Positions 36,799 to 46,918 of a stretch of 64,000 nt of DNA are shown here, piece after piece. The stretch's first letter is position 1; every line of letters begins with the position of its first letter. Made by a program: the position numbers and the translations under genes. The notes under the pieces were generated by a model. That model made no database searches. It was not told the origin of the DNA and saw only the letters and a program-made list of their open reading frames with translations. Source of the stretch: Consotaella salsifontis (lineage in GTDB: Bacteria > Pseudomonadota > Alphaproteobacteria > Rhizobiales > Rhizobiaceae); contig NZ_FUXL01000004.1 of assembly GCF_900167365.1 (NCBI RefSeq), positions 310,001-374,000 on the forward strand. Direction: 5' to 3'.

Positions 36799-38087
36799 TG
36801 GCCAACAAGCCCCCCTTCCGCCTCTCGCCCGGCCGCTCCTGGTATGAAGACAGCATCGGCGAGCGGCCGACCCATCCGCCGCTCGACGGCGCGCTCACCG
36901 TCGACGTCCTCGTGGTCGGTGGCGGCACCACCGGTCTTTCAGCCGCCTATCACCTTGCCCGGGCCGGTGTTTCCGTCGCGGCTCTGGAGGCTGGCCGTCT
37001 CGGCGACGGCGCCTCGGGGCGCAGCGGCGGACAGATCGGCACTGGCCCGCGCCACTCTCCGACGCAGCTCGCCGCCGAACTGGGAATGGAGCGCGCGAAG
37101 GCGCTGTTCGATCTTTCGGAGGAGGCCAAGAGCGATCTTCTCGCTTTCATCCGCGAACAGAACGCCGACGTCGATTACCGTCCCGGGCAGCTTTCGCTCG
37201 CACACCGCCGCCGCGATGTCGAAGACTACCGGCGCGAGGCCGACGAACTCGCGATCCGCTTCGGCTATCGTCATGCCCGCTTCATGGACGGCGAGGAGAC
37301 AGCCGCGCGCCTGGGCTCGTCCGTCTATTTCGGCGGAATGCGCGACACCGGCACCGGGCATCTCCATCCGCTGAAGCTCACCCTGGCCTTCGCGCGGGCC
37401 GCCAGGCAGGCGGGCGCGAAGATTTTCGAGGAAGCGCCTGTCACCGGCATCGAGCGCAAGAGCGGGCGCTTCGTGGCGGAAACGCCCGCAGGCCCGGTGA
37501 GCGCGGAGCGGGTTCTCCTTGCCACGAATGCCTATGGTCGTGGACTTGAGCGACGAATGGAGGCGCGCGTCCTGCCCATCGGCTCGTTCATCGCGGCCAC
37601 GCCTCCCCTGGATAAGCCGGATATGGTCCTGCCGGGCGGCGAGGCGGCGGCTGATTCGCGCTTCGTCGTGCGCTATTTCAGGAAGAGCTTCGACGGCAGG
37701 CTTCTGTTCGGCGGCAGCGAGGCCTATTCGGCGACAGCCAGCGACCCTGCGCCAGAGCTCAGGCGACAAATAGCCGCGATCTTCCCCCGCCTCGCGGACG
37801 TGCCCTTCACGCATGTGTGGGGCGGCTGGGTCGGGGTGACGCGCACACGCCTGCCCATGGTCGAAGCCGTCCAACCGGGACTGACAGTCATTGCGGGCTT
37901 TTCCGGCCACGGGGTGGCGCTTTCGCCGTTCTCGGGCCGCCTCTATGCCGAGCGGATCGCAGGTCTTGGCGATCGACTGGCGCAACTCGAGGAAATGAAG
38001 ACGCCACCGCTGCCGGGAGGCGCCGCGCTGCGCTCTCCGCTGCTCTATTTAGCCATGACTTGGTTTTCTTTGCGCGACCGTCTCTAG
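36798..38087 (+). CDS. FAD-dependent amine oxidoreductase, PuuB-like
   Basis: The 429-residue product has the DAO-type FAD domain (VLVVGGGTTGLSAAYHLARA) and the loop DGASGRSGGQIGTG typical of gamma-glutamylputrescine oxidases. The C-terminal VWGGWVGVTRTRLPMVE and the second dinucleotide part GFSGHGVALSP complete the flavin site. It would oxidise a glutamylated amine to an aldehyde with release of ammonia. The ATG overlaps the stop of the synthetase gene as TGATG. The last 30 residues are hydrophobic (LLYLAMTWFSLRDRL), possibly touching the membrane. Confidence 0.88.
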   Translation: MANKPPFRLSPGRSWYEDSIGERPTHPPLDGALTVDVLVVGGGTTGLSAAYHLARAGVSVAALEAGRLGDGASGRSGGQIGTGPRHSPTQLAAELGMERAKALFDLSEEAKSDLLAFIREQNADVDYRPGQLSLAHRRRDVEDYRREADELAIRFGYRHARFMDGEETAARLGSSVYFGGMRDTGTGHLHPLKLTLAFARAARQAGAKIFEEAPVTGIERKSGRFVAETPAGPVSAERVLLATNAYGRGLERRMEARVLPIGSFIAATPPLDKPDMVLPGGEAAADSRFVVRYFRKSFDGRLLFGGSEAYSATASDPAPELRRQIAAIFPRLADVPFTHVWGGWVGVTRTRLPMVEAVQPGLTVIAGFSGHGVALSPFSGRLYAERIAGLGDRLAQLEEMKTPPLPGGAALRSPLLYLAMTWFSLRDRL

Positions 38088-38292
38088 CGAGGCTTGCCAA
38101 TTGCCCAAAAGCAGCTCTTGTGAGCCTGCTAATAATTTCGAACATACAAGGGCATAGCCCTGGAATCTGGGAGTGGTCCTCTTCCGACGGCCGTGCCGTC
38201 GCTGGAAGGTTTCAGCGTCGGCCCGAGGCGCCGTCTTGGCCGCGCGGACGGCAGGCGGGCCTTGCGTGGCAGGGGGCACACACCATTTTCTG

Positions 38293-38991
38293 ATGATGGC
38301 AAGTTCTAATTCCACCGCGGCGGATCAGCGAGCGCAGCACCGACCAGACATGACGTATTTGGACAATGCTCCGCTTGCGAAAGAGCAGCACAGGGAAGGC
38401 ACGTCGCTGCGGAATCGTCTGCGGCTGGCCACGCACGGCCGGCATGAGGCGCTTGATCACCAGTTCGAGGGACTGGGTGACGACGCGCGCCCTTCTCTCT
38501 ATGAAGACTTCATTCGCTTGAATCACGCCGGCCGCGACAAGATCGAGCCCATCCTCGCCGCCAGCCCGTTCGCGCTCCACATGCCTGACTGGCTCTCGCG
38601 CCGTGCGACGCCCGTGCTCGCCGAGGACATGGCCGCAATGCGCCTTGAGGCGGTCGAGACTCCGCCTTTCGCGATCGGCCAGCCCGATCTGCCCCAGGCT
38701 TTCGGTATCGCCTACGTTCTGGAAGGCTCACGTCTGGGCGCCGGTCTCATTCATAAGCAGCTCCGTCGCACCGGTTTCATTGACAACCATCCCGCCTTGT
38801 CCTTCTCCTTTATCCAAAGATCAGGCGACGCCGATGTATTCCGCAGCTATCTTGCAGCGCTCTCGGCACTCGATCTTTCACCGAAGCAGGAGGACAGGCT
38901 GATCGCTGCCGCCAACCTTACCTTCGACTTTTTCCGGTCCACTCTGTCCGCGATGCGGAAGAGTGAACAAGGAAAGGCTGTGGCTTGGTGA
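38293..38991 (+). CDS. bphO: Heme oxygenase (biliverdin-producing), partner of the phytochrome
   Basis: The product shows the bacterial heme oxygenase pattern LRLATHGRHEALDHQFEGL, where the His is the proximal heme ligand, and the distal helix stretch GIAYVLEGSRLGAGLI. It opens heme to biliverdin, the chromophore of the next gene. The start is unsure: ATG codons at 38293, 38296 and 38350 all lack a clear binding site, and the heme oxygenase fold begins only after the last. The stop overlaps the phytochrome start, so the two are translated together. Upstream, 38181-38208 can fold into a hairpin. Confidence 0.9.
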   Translation: MMASSNSTAADQRAQHRPDMTYLDNAPLAKEQHREGTSLRNRLRLATHGRHEALDHQFEGLGDDARPSLYEDFIRLNHAGRDKIEPILAASPFALHMPDWLSRRATPVLAEDMAAMRLEAVETPPFAIGQPDLPQAFGIAYVLEGSRLGAGLIHKQLRRTGFIDNHPALSFSFIQRSGDADVFRSYLAALSALDLSPKQEDRLIAAANLTFDFFRSTLSAMRKSEQGKAVAW

Positions 38992-41582
38992 GCACGCCCG
39001 ACCCGACGAACTTCAAGGTCGATTTGACCAATTGCGACCGCGAGCCGATCCATCTGCTCGGCGGCATTCAGGGCTTCGGCTTCCTGTTCGCGATCTCATC
39101 CGATTGGCTGGTGGAGCGCGTCTCTGCCAATATCGGCGAGTTTCTGGGCCATTCGCCCGAAACGATGCTTGGCGAGCCCATCTCGACATTCCTTCCCCGC
39201 TCAACGATCCACGCGATCCGGGGCAAGCTTCAACTCCTGTCGAGCCCCGACAGCACCGAGCGTCTCTTTGCCTTCGACCTCAAGGGAGACGGGCGGCTTT
39301 TCGACGTCGCTCTTCATGCGGCGGGCAGCTCGATCATTGTGGAGGCCGAACCCGCCACGAACTTCGGACCGATCAACCCCGGAACGATGGTCAAGGGCAT
39401 GGTGGCGCGGGTGCGCCGACACGAGGATCTCGACGGGCTCTACCGCGAGAGCGTGCGGCAGGTTCGCGCCATCACCGGCTTCGATCGGGTGATGCTCTAT
39501 CGGTTCGGGCCAAGGGGAGACGGGCACGTAATCGCCGAGTCGGCGCGAAGCGGCATCGGCTCCTTCCTAGGGTTGCACTATCCGGCCTCGGACATTCCGG
39601 TCCAGGCTCGCGCCCTCTATATCCGCAACCAGATCCGCATCATCGCCGACGTCAACGCGGCGCCCGTGCCGATCGTCCCAGAACTCAATCCTCACGGCCA
39701 ACCCCTCGATCTGTCGCTGTCGGTGCTGCGCAGCGTCTCGCCGATCCACATCGAGTACCTGAAGAACATGGGCGTCGGCGCCTCGCTCTCCATCTCCGTC
39801 GTCATCGACGGCCAGTTGTGGGGGCTCTTTGCGCTGCATCACTATGGGCCTCGGCACCTCTCGCTGGAAATCCGCTCCACGGCGGAGCTTTTCGGGCAGA
39901 TGATCTCGCTCATGATCGAGGGCAAGCTCTACAAGCAGCAGCAGTTGGCCGACGAAGGCGCCCGCGAGTTGCACGATCGCTTCATTTCAAAGATCGTCGC
40001 GGCGGCCTCGACGGTCGAGGCGTTGGCGGATTTTTCCGAAGAGCTGCGCGAAATGATCTCTTGCGACGGCTTCGCCGTGTGGAGCAAGGGCGAGGTGCGC
40101 ACATTTGGGCGCTGCCCGCCAGAGAGCGCCTTCCCGGCTCTCGCGCGCTTTCTCAATCTCGCGGGCCCTGGCCGCGTCTACAGCACAGACGCGCTCGCGG
40201 CCGTTTATCCGGACGCGGCCGACTTCGCCGAGGATGTAGCGGGCGTTCTCACCATCCCCATTTCGCGCACGCCCCGCGACTATCTCATGTTCTTCCGCCG
40301 CGAGATGATCCACACTGTCACCTGGGCCGGCAACCCCGCCGAAAAGGAGATGGAGGTGGGGCCGAATGGCTCGCGCCTGACGCCGCGCAAGAGCTTTGAG
40401 GAGTGGCGCGAGACGGTACGCGGCCGCTCTGAGCCCTGGTCGCCCGTGGAGATCAAGGCAGCGGAGGGGCTGCGCGTCAGCATTCTCGAGGTGCTGGTGC
40501 GCTTCAATGAGGAGAACGAGCGCCAGGCGACCAGCGCGCGCCAGCGCCAGGAGCTTCTCATCGCCGAGCTCAATCACCGTGTGCGGAACATTCTCGGCCT
40601 TATTCGCGCGCTGGTCGGCCAGAGCCGGTCGAGCGCCGACAGCGTCGACGAATACGCCCGAATCATCGGCGGCCGGATTCAGGCTCTCGCTCGCGCGCAC
40701 GATCAGATCACGTCGGAATCCTTCTCCACCGTGGTTCTTTCCGAGATCATCCGCACCGAGGTGCTGGCTTATCTCAGCGCCAAGGCCGACCGGGTGGAGC
40801 TCAACGGCCCGGAGGCAACGGTCGAAGCGAACGCGTTCTCGACGCTCGCCCTCGTCTTCCACGAGCTCGTGACCAATTCGGCCAAATACGGCGCCTTGTC
40901 GGATTCCCGTGGATCAGTGCGCGTCGATTGGGAGATCGACGAAGCCGGCGCCTGTCGCATCAACTGGGTCGAGAACGGCGGTCCGCCCGTTTCGGCGCCC
41001 CAGCGCCGTGGCTTCGGCTCGACCATCATCGAGCGCTCCATCCCGCATGATCTCGGCGGCACGGCGGCCCTCGATTTCCAACGTTCCGGGCTGCGTGCGG
41101 AGTTTACTCTGCCGGCCGGGCTTCTCCATCCTCACACCGCGCGAAAGGTGCCTGAGAAAGACATGAAATTCGAGCATGAGAGCGAGCCCGATCAGGAGGC
41201 GAGCCGACTCACCGGCCTCACCGGCCTCGTTGTCGAGGACAACATGATCATCTCGTTGGACGCCGAGCAGCTGCTTCTCGACAACGGCATGAGGCAGGTC
41301 TTCACCGCCGCGAGCCTGGCCGACGCACAGCGCATCATTGAGCAGGAGACGATCGACGTCGCGCTTCTAGACGTCAATCTGGGCGCCGAATCGAGCTTTC
41401 CGCTCGCCCCGATCCTGACCGAACGCGATATTCCCTTCGTCTTCGCAACCGGTTACGGCGAACAGCTCGAACTGCCCGAGGAGGCCCGCGACGCGCTGAT
41501 GGTGCGCAAGCCCTTTTCGGCGGAACAACTGATCGCCGCCGTCACCAAGGCCTTGACCCGACGGCGTTCTCGCCCGAACTAG
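38988..41582 (+). CDS. bphP: Bacteriophytochrome with HWE histidine kinase and receiver domain
   Basis: The 864-residue photoreceptor has PAS-GAF-PHY-HWE kinase-REC domains. The biliverdin-binding Cys is residue 16 in LTNCDREPIHLLG. The GAF domain has PASDIP (Asp at 202), and the PHY tongue has LTPRKSFEEWRETVRGRS. The kinase is of HWE type, with the His at 530 in ELNHRVRNILGLI and FHELVTNSAKYGALS. A C-terminal receiver domain (about 745-860) has the phospho-acceptor Asp at 795 in ALLDVNLG. This layout is that of Agp2 of Agrobacterium. The GTG start at 38988 overlaps the bphO stop; a TTG one codon earlier is the alternative. Red/far-red sensing is family knowledge. Confidence 0.96.
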   Translation: MSTPDPTNFKVDLTNCDREPIHLLGGIQGFGFLFAISSDWLVERVSANIGEFLGHSPETMLGEPISTFLPRSTIHAIRGKLQLLSSPDSTERLFAFDLKGDGRLFDVALHAAGSSIIVEAEPATNFGPINPGTMVKGMVARVRRHEDLDGLYRESVRQVRAITGFDRVMLYRFGPRGDGHVIAESARSGIGSFLGLHYPASDIPVQARALYIRNQIRIIADVNAAPVPIVPELNPHGQPLDLSLSVLRSVSPIHIEYLKNMGVGASLSISVVIDGQLWGLFALHHYGPRHLSLEIRSTAELFGQMISLMIEGKLYKQQQLADEGARELHDRFISKIVAAASTVEALADFSEELREMISCDGFAVWSKGEVRTFGRCPPESAFPALARFLNLAGPGRVYSTDALAAVYPDAADFAEDVAGVLTIPISRTPRDYLMFFRREMIHTVTWAGNPAEKEMEVGPNGSRLTPRKSFEEWRETVRGRSEPWSPVEIKAAEGLRVSILEVLVRFNEENERQATSARQRQELLIAELNHRVRNILGLIRALVGQSRSSADSVDEYARIIGGRIQALARAHDQITSESFSTVVLSEIIRTEVLAYLSAKADRVELNGPEATVEANAFSTLALVFHELVTNSAKYGALSDSRGSVRVDWEIDEAGACRINWVENGGPPVSAPQRRGFGSTIIERSIPHDLGGTAALDFQRSGLRAEFTLPAGLLHPHTARKVPEKDMKFEHESEPDQEASRLTGLTGLVVEDNMIISLDAEQLLLDNGMRQVFTAASLADAQRIIEQETIDVALLDVNLGAESSFPLAPILTERDIPFVFATGYGEQLELPEEARDALMVRKPFSAEQLIAAVTKALTRRRSRPN

Positions 41583-41708
41583 CCGTCGAAGCGCGTTGCT
41601 CCTTCGCCTCGTTCGCACTCACTCCCTGACGCGGAGCGGGGTGGATGGTTGGCCTGCGTTGGGCTGAACGCGTAAGACGCATGTCCGCGCATGGCGATGG
41701 AGCAAGCC

Positions 41709-41744
41709 TGCTTGCGTCGCGCGGGTTGTCATGCGACGCAAGCA
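41709..41744 (+). promoter_or_regulatory. 12-base hairpin in the zwf leader
   Basis: TGCTTGCGTCGC (41709-41720) pairs perfectly with GCGACGCAAGCA (41733-41744) across a 12-base loop, 36 bases ahead of the zwf start. It has no T-run. It may end the phytochrome message or take part in control of zwf; there is no proof for either. Confidence 0.5.
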
Positions 41745-41780
41745 AGAGCTCATCCGCTTCGGGTCATCTTTGAGGAATCT

Positions 41781-43259
41781 ATGCCGAGTCAAATCATTCC
41801 CGTCGACCCGTTCGACTGTGTCGTCTTCGGCGGCAGCGGCGACCTCGCCGAACGCAAGCTGCTGCCCGCTCTCTATCACCGGGATCTGGATGGCCAGCTG
41901 CCGGACGAATGCCGCATCATCGGCGCCTCGCGCAGCGAGATGTCGGACCGCGAGTATCGAACCTTCGCCAAGAAGGCACTCGCCGAACATGTCGGTGAAA
42001 AGGATCGCCCGCCGGAGGTGGTCGACCGGTTCCTGAAGCGCCTTCATTACCGCTCGGTCGATGCCCAGTCCGACAAGGGATGGGCGGATCTCAAGGCGCT
42101 GCTGGACCAGGCCGACGAGAGCCGAATTCGCGCCTTTTATCTGGCGGTCGGGCCAAACCTCTTCTGCGATATCGCCGAGCGGTTGTCGAGCAACGGGCTT
42201 GTCACCGAAAAGAGCCGAATCGTCATCGAGAAGCCGGTTGGCCGCGATCTCTCCTCGGCCATGGCGCTCAACGACACCATCGGCAAGCACTTCCGCGAGG
42301 AGCAGATCTTCCGCATCGACCACTATCTCGGCAAGGAGACGGTCCAGAACCTCATGGTTCTGCGCTTCGCCAACTCGCTCTACGAGCCCATCTGGAACGC
42401 CTCCCACATCGACCATGTGCAGATCACCGTGGCCGAATCGGTGGGCCTGGAAGGGCGTGGCGGCTACTATGACCGGGCGGGCGCGCTGCGCGACATGGTG
42501 CAGAACCATCTCGTCCAGCTGATGTGCCTGGTGGCGCTGGAGCCGCCGGCGGCCATGGAAGCCGGAGCGCTGCGCGACGAGAAGCTGAAGGTTCTTCATT
42601 CCCTGGAGCGAATCGACGAGACGAATTGCGAGCAGCGCACGGTGCGCGGCCAGTATAAGGCCGGCGTCGCGGATGGCGCGGCGGTGCCCGGATACCTGGA
42701 GGACCTCGGCAACGGCGATTCCACGACCGAAACCTTCGTCGCGATCAAGGCGACCATCGCCAACTGGCGTTGGGCGGGCGTGCCCTTCTACCTCAGGACA
42801 GGCAAGCGCCTGCCCCAACGCATGTCGGAGATCGTCGTCACCTTCCGCTCGATCCCCCATTCCATTTTCGGCGCCGCCGCCGGCACCATGCGGCAGAACC
42901 AGCTGGTCGTGCGGCTTCAGCCCGACGAGGGTGTTCGCCAATGGCTGATGATCAAGGACCCCGGTCCGGGCGGAATGCGCCTGCGGCACGTGCCGCTCGA
43001 CATGAGCTTCGCCGAGTCGTTCCACGAACGCAATCCGGACGCCTATGAACGGCTGCTGATGGACGTCATCCGCGGCAATCAGACCCTCTTCATGCGGCGC
43101 GACGAGGTCGAGGCAGCATGGCGCTGGGTCGATCCGATCCTGGAAGCGTGGGAAGCGCGCGGCACCAAGCCCCAGAGCTACACGTCGGGCACCTGGGGTC
43201 CCTCGGCCTCCATCGCTCTCATCGAGCGCGACGGGCGCACCTGGCACGAGCCGCAATGA
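41781..43259 (+). CDS. zwf: Glucose-6-phosphate 1-dehydrogenase
   Basis: The enzyme oxidises glucose-6-phosphate to 6-phosphogluconolactone with NADP+, the entry to the Entner-Doudoroff and pentose phosphate routes. The 492-residue product has the cofactor motif FGGSGDLAERK and the active site RIDHYLGKETVQN. The ATG at 41781 has GAGGA at good spacing; an open frame further upstream has no such site. It leads the zwf-pgl-edd operon. Confidence 0.98.
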   Translation: MPSQIIPVDPFDCVVFGGSGDLAERKLLPALYHRDLDGQLPDECRIIGASRSEMSDREYRTFAKKALAEHVGEKDRPPEVVDRFLKRLHYRSVDAQSDKGWADLKALLDQADESRIRAFYLAVGPNLFCDIAERLSSNGLVTEKSRIVIEKPVGRDLSSAMALNDTIGKHFREEQIFRIDHYLGKETVQNLMVLRFANSLYEPIWNASHIDHVQITVAESVGLEGRGGYYDRAGALRDMVQNHLVQLMCLVALEPPAAMEAGALRDEKLKVLHSLERIDETNCEQRTVRGQYKAGVADGAAVPGYLEDLGNGDSTTETFVAIKATIANWRWAGVPFYLRTGKRLPQRMSEIVVTFRSIPHSIFGAAAGTMRQNQLVVRLQPDEGVRQWLMIKDPGPGGMRLRHVPLDMSFAESFHERNPDAYERLLMDVIRGNQTLFMRRDEVEAAWRWVDPILEAWEARGTKPQSYTSGTWGPSASIALIERDGRTWHEPQ

Positions 43260-43292
43260 GCGCGTCTCGTCCAACGGAGAACGGTTGAGCCC

Positions 43293-43994
43293 ATGGACTT
43301 TCTGTTCCGCGCCTATCCATCGCGCCAAGCGCTAGCGGAAGCGCTCGCGGCCGGCGTCGCCGCCGTTCTTTCGGGAGGCATCGCGACCAAGGGGCGGGCG
43401 CGCCTCGCCGTTTCAGGCGGCTCGACGCCGAAGCTCTTCTTCGAGACGCTGGCGAAGGCGGAGATCGACTGGGCGGACGTCACCGTCACGCTCATCGACG
43501 AGCGCTGGGTCGGCGAGGATTCGTCGCGCTCCAACGCGGCCCTGGTCAAGCGGCATCTGATGCAGGGGCCGGCGGCAAGGGCTCATTTTCTGCCGCTTTA
43601 CGTCGAGGGCTTGAGTCCTGATGACGCCCAGCCCCGCCTCTCGGCGTTGCTGCGCACCTTCGAGGGGCCGTTCGACGCGGCCATCCTCGGCATGGGCGGG
43701 GACGGCCACACCGCCTCGTTCTTCCCCGGCGCCGACACATTGGAATGGGCAACGAACCCGCAGTGTTCCGATCCCGTCGTGCCGGTCAGAGCCGAAGGCG
43801 CGGAAGAGCCGCGTGTCACGCTGTCGCTTCCCGCGTTCATCGACGCGCGCCTCCTTGCCCTTCACATCGAAGGCGAGGAAAAGAAGGCCGTGTTCGACAA
43901 GGCCCGCGCCGATGGCCCGACGCTCGACCTTCCCATCAGGTCGGTGCTGAGGGCCAAGCGCGAGACGCCGCTCGAAGTGTTCTGGGCGCCCTGA
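43293..43994 (+). CDS. pgl: 6-phosphogluconolactonase
   Basis: The 233-residue product has the lactonase/sugar-isomerase fold with [31 protein letters not shown] and [15 protein letters not shown]. It hydrolyses the lactone made by Zwf to 6-phosphogluconate. It lies 33 bases after zwf and 31 bases before edd on one message; GGAG precedes the ATG. Confidence 0.97.
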   Translation: MDFLFRAYPSRQALAEALAAGVAAVLSGGIATKGRARLAVSGGSTPKLFFETLAKAEIDWADVTVTLIDERWVGEDSSRSNAALVKRHLMQGPAARAHFLPLYVEGLSPDDAQPRLSALLRTFEGPFDAAILGMGGDGHTASFFPGADTLEWATNPQCSDPVVPVRAEGAEEPRVTLSLPAFIDARLLALHIEGEEKKAVFDKARADGPTLDLPIRSVLRAKRETPLEVFWAP

Positions 43995-44025
43995 GCCGCC
44001 CGATCGACAAGCGAAGGAAATGATC

Positions 44026-45846
44026 ATGACCGTCGACCGCCGAATCGAAGAGGTTACGGAGCGTCTGCGCGAGCGGTCCGAGCCGACGCGCAGCGCCTAT
44101 CTGAAGCGCATCCGCTCCAGAATCTCCGCCGGGCGGCCGGCGCGCGGGCATCTCGCCTGCGGCAATCTCGCCCATGGGTTCGCCGCCTGCGGCCCGACGG
44201 ACAAGGAGCGCCTGTCCGGCGACACGACGCTCAATCTCGGCATCGTCACCGCGTACAACGACATGCTGTCGGCTCATCAGCCCTATGAGCGCTTCCCGGA
44301 GATGATCCGCGAGGCGGCGCGCGAGGCGGGCGGCACGGCCCAGGTTGCCTCGGGCGTTCCGGCCATGTGCGACGGCGTCACGCAAGGGCAGGACGGCATG
44401 GAGCTGTCGCTCTTCTCGCGCGAGGTGATCGCCCTGTCGGCGGCTGTCGGCCTTTCGCACGACATGTTCGACGCCGCGGTCTATCTCGGCATCTGCGACA
44501 AGATCGTGCCGGGTCTTGCCATCGCGGCTCTGACCTTCGGCCATCTGCCGGCGATCTTCGTGCCGGCGGGGCCGATGACCTCGGGTCTGCCGAACGACGA
44601 GAAGTCACGCATTCGCCAGCTCTATGCCGAGGGCAAGGTGGGGCGCGACGCGTTGCTCGCCGCCGAGTCCCAATCCTATCACGGACCTGGCACCTGCACC
44701 TTCTACGGCACGGCCAATTCCAACCAGATGCTGATGGAGATCATGGGTCTCCACACCCCCGGCGCCTCCTTCGTCAACCCGAACACGCCGCTGCGCGACG
44801 CCCTCACTCGCGAGGCCGCCAAGCGCGCCCTTGCGATTACCGCGCAGGGCAACGAGTTCACGCCAGTCGGCGAGATGGTGGACGAGCGCACCATCGTCAA
44901 CGGCGTCGTCGGGCTGCACGCGACGGGCGGCTCGACCAACCACACCATGCATCTGGTGGCCATCGCCCGGGCGGCGGGCATCCATCTCACCTGGAAGGAC
45001 ATCTCCGACCTGTCGGAGGCAACGCCGCTCCTGGCGCGGGTCTATCCCAACAGCGTTGCCGACGTGAACCACTTCCACGCCGCCGGCGGGATGGGCTTCC
45101 TCATCCGTGAGCTTCTGGATCGCGGCTTCCTGCACGAGGATGTCAACACGGTCTGGGGCAAGGGTCTCAGGGCCTATGCCATCGAGGCGAAGCTCGGCGA
45201 AGGCGGCGCGACGGTCAAGCGCGAGCCGGCGCCGGCGGTCAGCGGCGACGCCAAGATCCTGACGACGTCCGACAAGCCGTTTAGCGCCAACGGCGGGCTG
45301 AAGGTGCTTTCCGGCAATCTCGGCGCGGCGGTGATCAAGGTCTCGGCGGTGAAGCCCGAGCGCCGGTTCGTCGAGGCGCCGGCGCGCGTCTTCCACGACC
45401 AGAACGAGCTGAAGGCGGCCTTCGACGCCGCCACGCTCACCGGCGACTTCATTGCCGTCGTCCGCTTCCAGGGGCCGAAGTCCAACGGCATGCCGGAACT
45501 GCACAAGCTGACGCCGCTGCTCGGCGTTCTTCTCGATCGCGGACAGAAGGTGGCACTGGTCACGGACGGGCGTATGTCGGGCGCGTCGGGCAAGGTGCCG
45601 GCGGCGATTCACGTGACGCCCGAGGCCAAGGACGGCGGACCGATCGCCAGGATCATGGACGGCGACATGCTTCGTCTCGATCCCGATGCCGGAACGCTGG
45701 ACGTCCTGGTGGATGAGGCCGAGTTCGCGGCGCGTCCCGCCGCCGATCCCGACCTTTCCCACTACGAGTTCGGATTGGGGCGCGAACTCTTCGCGGCCTT
45801 CCGCCATGCGGTCGGTCGCGCCGACGAGGGCGCCAGCATCTTCTGA
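44026..45846 (+). CDS. edd: Phosphogluconate dehydratase
   Basis: Edd dehydrates 6-phosphogluconate to 2-keto-3-deoxy-6-phosphogluconate and carries a [4Fe-4S] cluster. The 606-residue product belongs to the IlvD/Edd family ([40 protein letters not shown]). Two ATGs lie 6 bases apart. The second (44026) is chosen because the first is too close to the binding site GAAGGA. The partner aldolase gene eda is not next to it. Confidence 0.98.
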   Translation: MTVDRRIEEVTERLRERSEPTRSAYLKRIRSRISAGRPARGHLACGNLAHGFAACGPTDKERLSGDTTLNLGIVTAYNDMLSAHQPYERFPEMIREAAREAGGTAQVASGVPAMCDGVTQGQDGMELSLFSREVIALSAAVGLSHDMFDAAVYLGICDKIVPGLAIAALTFGHLPAIFVPAGPMTSGLPNDEKSRIRQLYAEGKVGRDALLAAESQSYHGPGTCTFYGTANSNQMLMEIMGLHTPGASFVNPNTPLRDALTREAAKRALAITAQGNEFTPVGEMVDERTIVNGVVGLHATGGSTNHTMHLVAIARAAGIHLTWKDISDLSEATPLLARVYPNSVADVNHFHAAGGMGFLIRELLDRGFLHEDVNTVWGKGLRAYAIEAKLGEGGATVKREPAPAVSGDAKILTTSDKPFSANGGLKVLSGNLGAAVIKVSAVKPERRFVEAPARVFHDQNELKAAFDAATLTGDFIAVVRFQGPKSNGMPELHKLTPLLGVLLDRGQKVALVTDGRMSGASGKVPAAIHVTPEAKDGGPIARIMDGDMLRLDPDAGTLDVLVDEAEFAARPAADPDLSHYEFGLGRELFAAFRHAVGRADEGASIF

Positions 45847-45853
45847 TGCCGGG

Positions 45854-46843
45854 TCAGCGCTCGCGCATTCGAGCGGCCGCATAGCCCAAAAGAGCGGCCG
45901 CGCCGCCGGCGAGAGCCAGCGCGCCGCCGCGCACCAAACCGCTCGGCAGGCTGAGGACGCGCGTCACCTGCTCGGCCGAGAAGCGGCCCTCGGCACCGGG
46001 ATCGCCCGGAACCGGCTGAAAGAGGTTGCCCTCGCGTGTACCGGGGGCCGGGATCTTGCTGAGCTGAGCCTTCCAGGCGCGATCCGCCACAGGGCGGTCC
46101 AGGAAGTTGGGCGCCACGGTTTCGGCCATCACAAGCTCGGCCGTCGAGCGGCCGATGAAGACTTCCTCGGCGCTGCCCATGGCCGCATCGAGAATGGCTC
46201 TGGCGACGGTTTCCGGCGAATAGACCGGCGGCGGCGCATCGGGCTCACGATCCAGCTTGGAGCGGCACCAGGAAAACTGCGGCGTGTTCACGGTCGGCAG
46301 CTGCATCATGGCGAGTTTGACCGGAACGCCCTCATGATAAAGCTCGGTGCGCAGCGCGGAGACGAAGCCGCGCACGGCGTGCTTGGCGGCGCAATAGGCC
46401 GACTGCAGCGGGATCGGGCGGTAGGCAAGCGACGAGCCGATGAAGACGATCTTGCCGCTCCGCGCCTTGCGCATGTGCCTCAACGCGGCGCGGGCGCCAT
46501 GCACCTGCCCCATGTACACGACATCGGTCACGCGGGAGAACTCTTCCGGCGTCATCTGGTCGAAGGGCGCGTAGACGGTGGTCATGGCGTCGTTGATCCA
46601 CAGATCGATACCGCCCCAATCGGCCGCGACGGCGTCCGCCGCCGCCTCCACCGCCGATGCATCGACGACATCGACAGAAAAGGTCATCGCTCGCCGGCCG
46701 AAGTCCTGGATTTCTTCTGCCGTCTTGGCCAGCCGCCCCTCGTCGCGGGCAATGACGGCAACGTCAAAGCCTCGTCGGGCCAGCTCGCGAGACAGCGCGC
46801 GTCCAACGCCCGCTGTTCCGCCGGTGACGACCGCTCGCGGCAT
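45854..46843 (-). CDS. Membrane-anchored SDR family oxidoreductase
   Basis: The first 200 residues are a classical SDR (TGGTAGVGRALSRELA, INDAM in place of NNAG, FIGSSLAYRPIP and YCAAK). The C-terminal 130 residues end in a hydrophobic helix (GGALALAGGAAALLGYAAA) followed by a basic tail, so the enzyme is probably tied to the inner membrane. It converges on edd with only 7 bases between the stops. The substrate is unknown. Confidence 0.88.
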   Translation of the reverse strand: MPRAVVTGGTAGVGRALSRELARRGFDVAVIARDEGRLAKTAEEIQDFGRRAMTFSVDVVDASAVEAAADAVAADWGGIDLWINDAMTTVYAPFDQMTPEEFSRVTDVVYMGQVHGARAALRHMRKARSGKIVFIGSSLAYRPIPLQSAYCAAKHAVRGFVSALRTELYHEGVPVKLAMMQLPTVNTPQFSWCRSKLDREPDAPPPVYSPETVARAILDAAMGSAEEVFIGRSTAELVMAETVAPNFLDRPVADRAWKAQLSKIPAPGTREGNLFQPVPGDPGAEGRFSAEQVTRVLSLPSGLVRGGALALAGGAAALLGYAAARMRER

Positions 46844-46918
46844 GATGCCTCTCCTTCCATCGAAATTGCTGATCAGGAAGGAGTAATCGAGAGCGATCTG
46901 ACGGGTTCCTTTTCCGCG

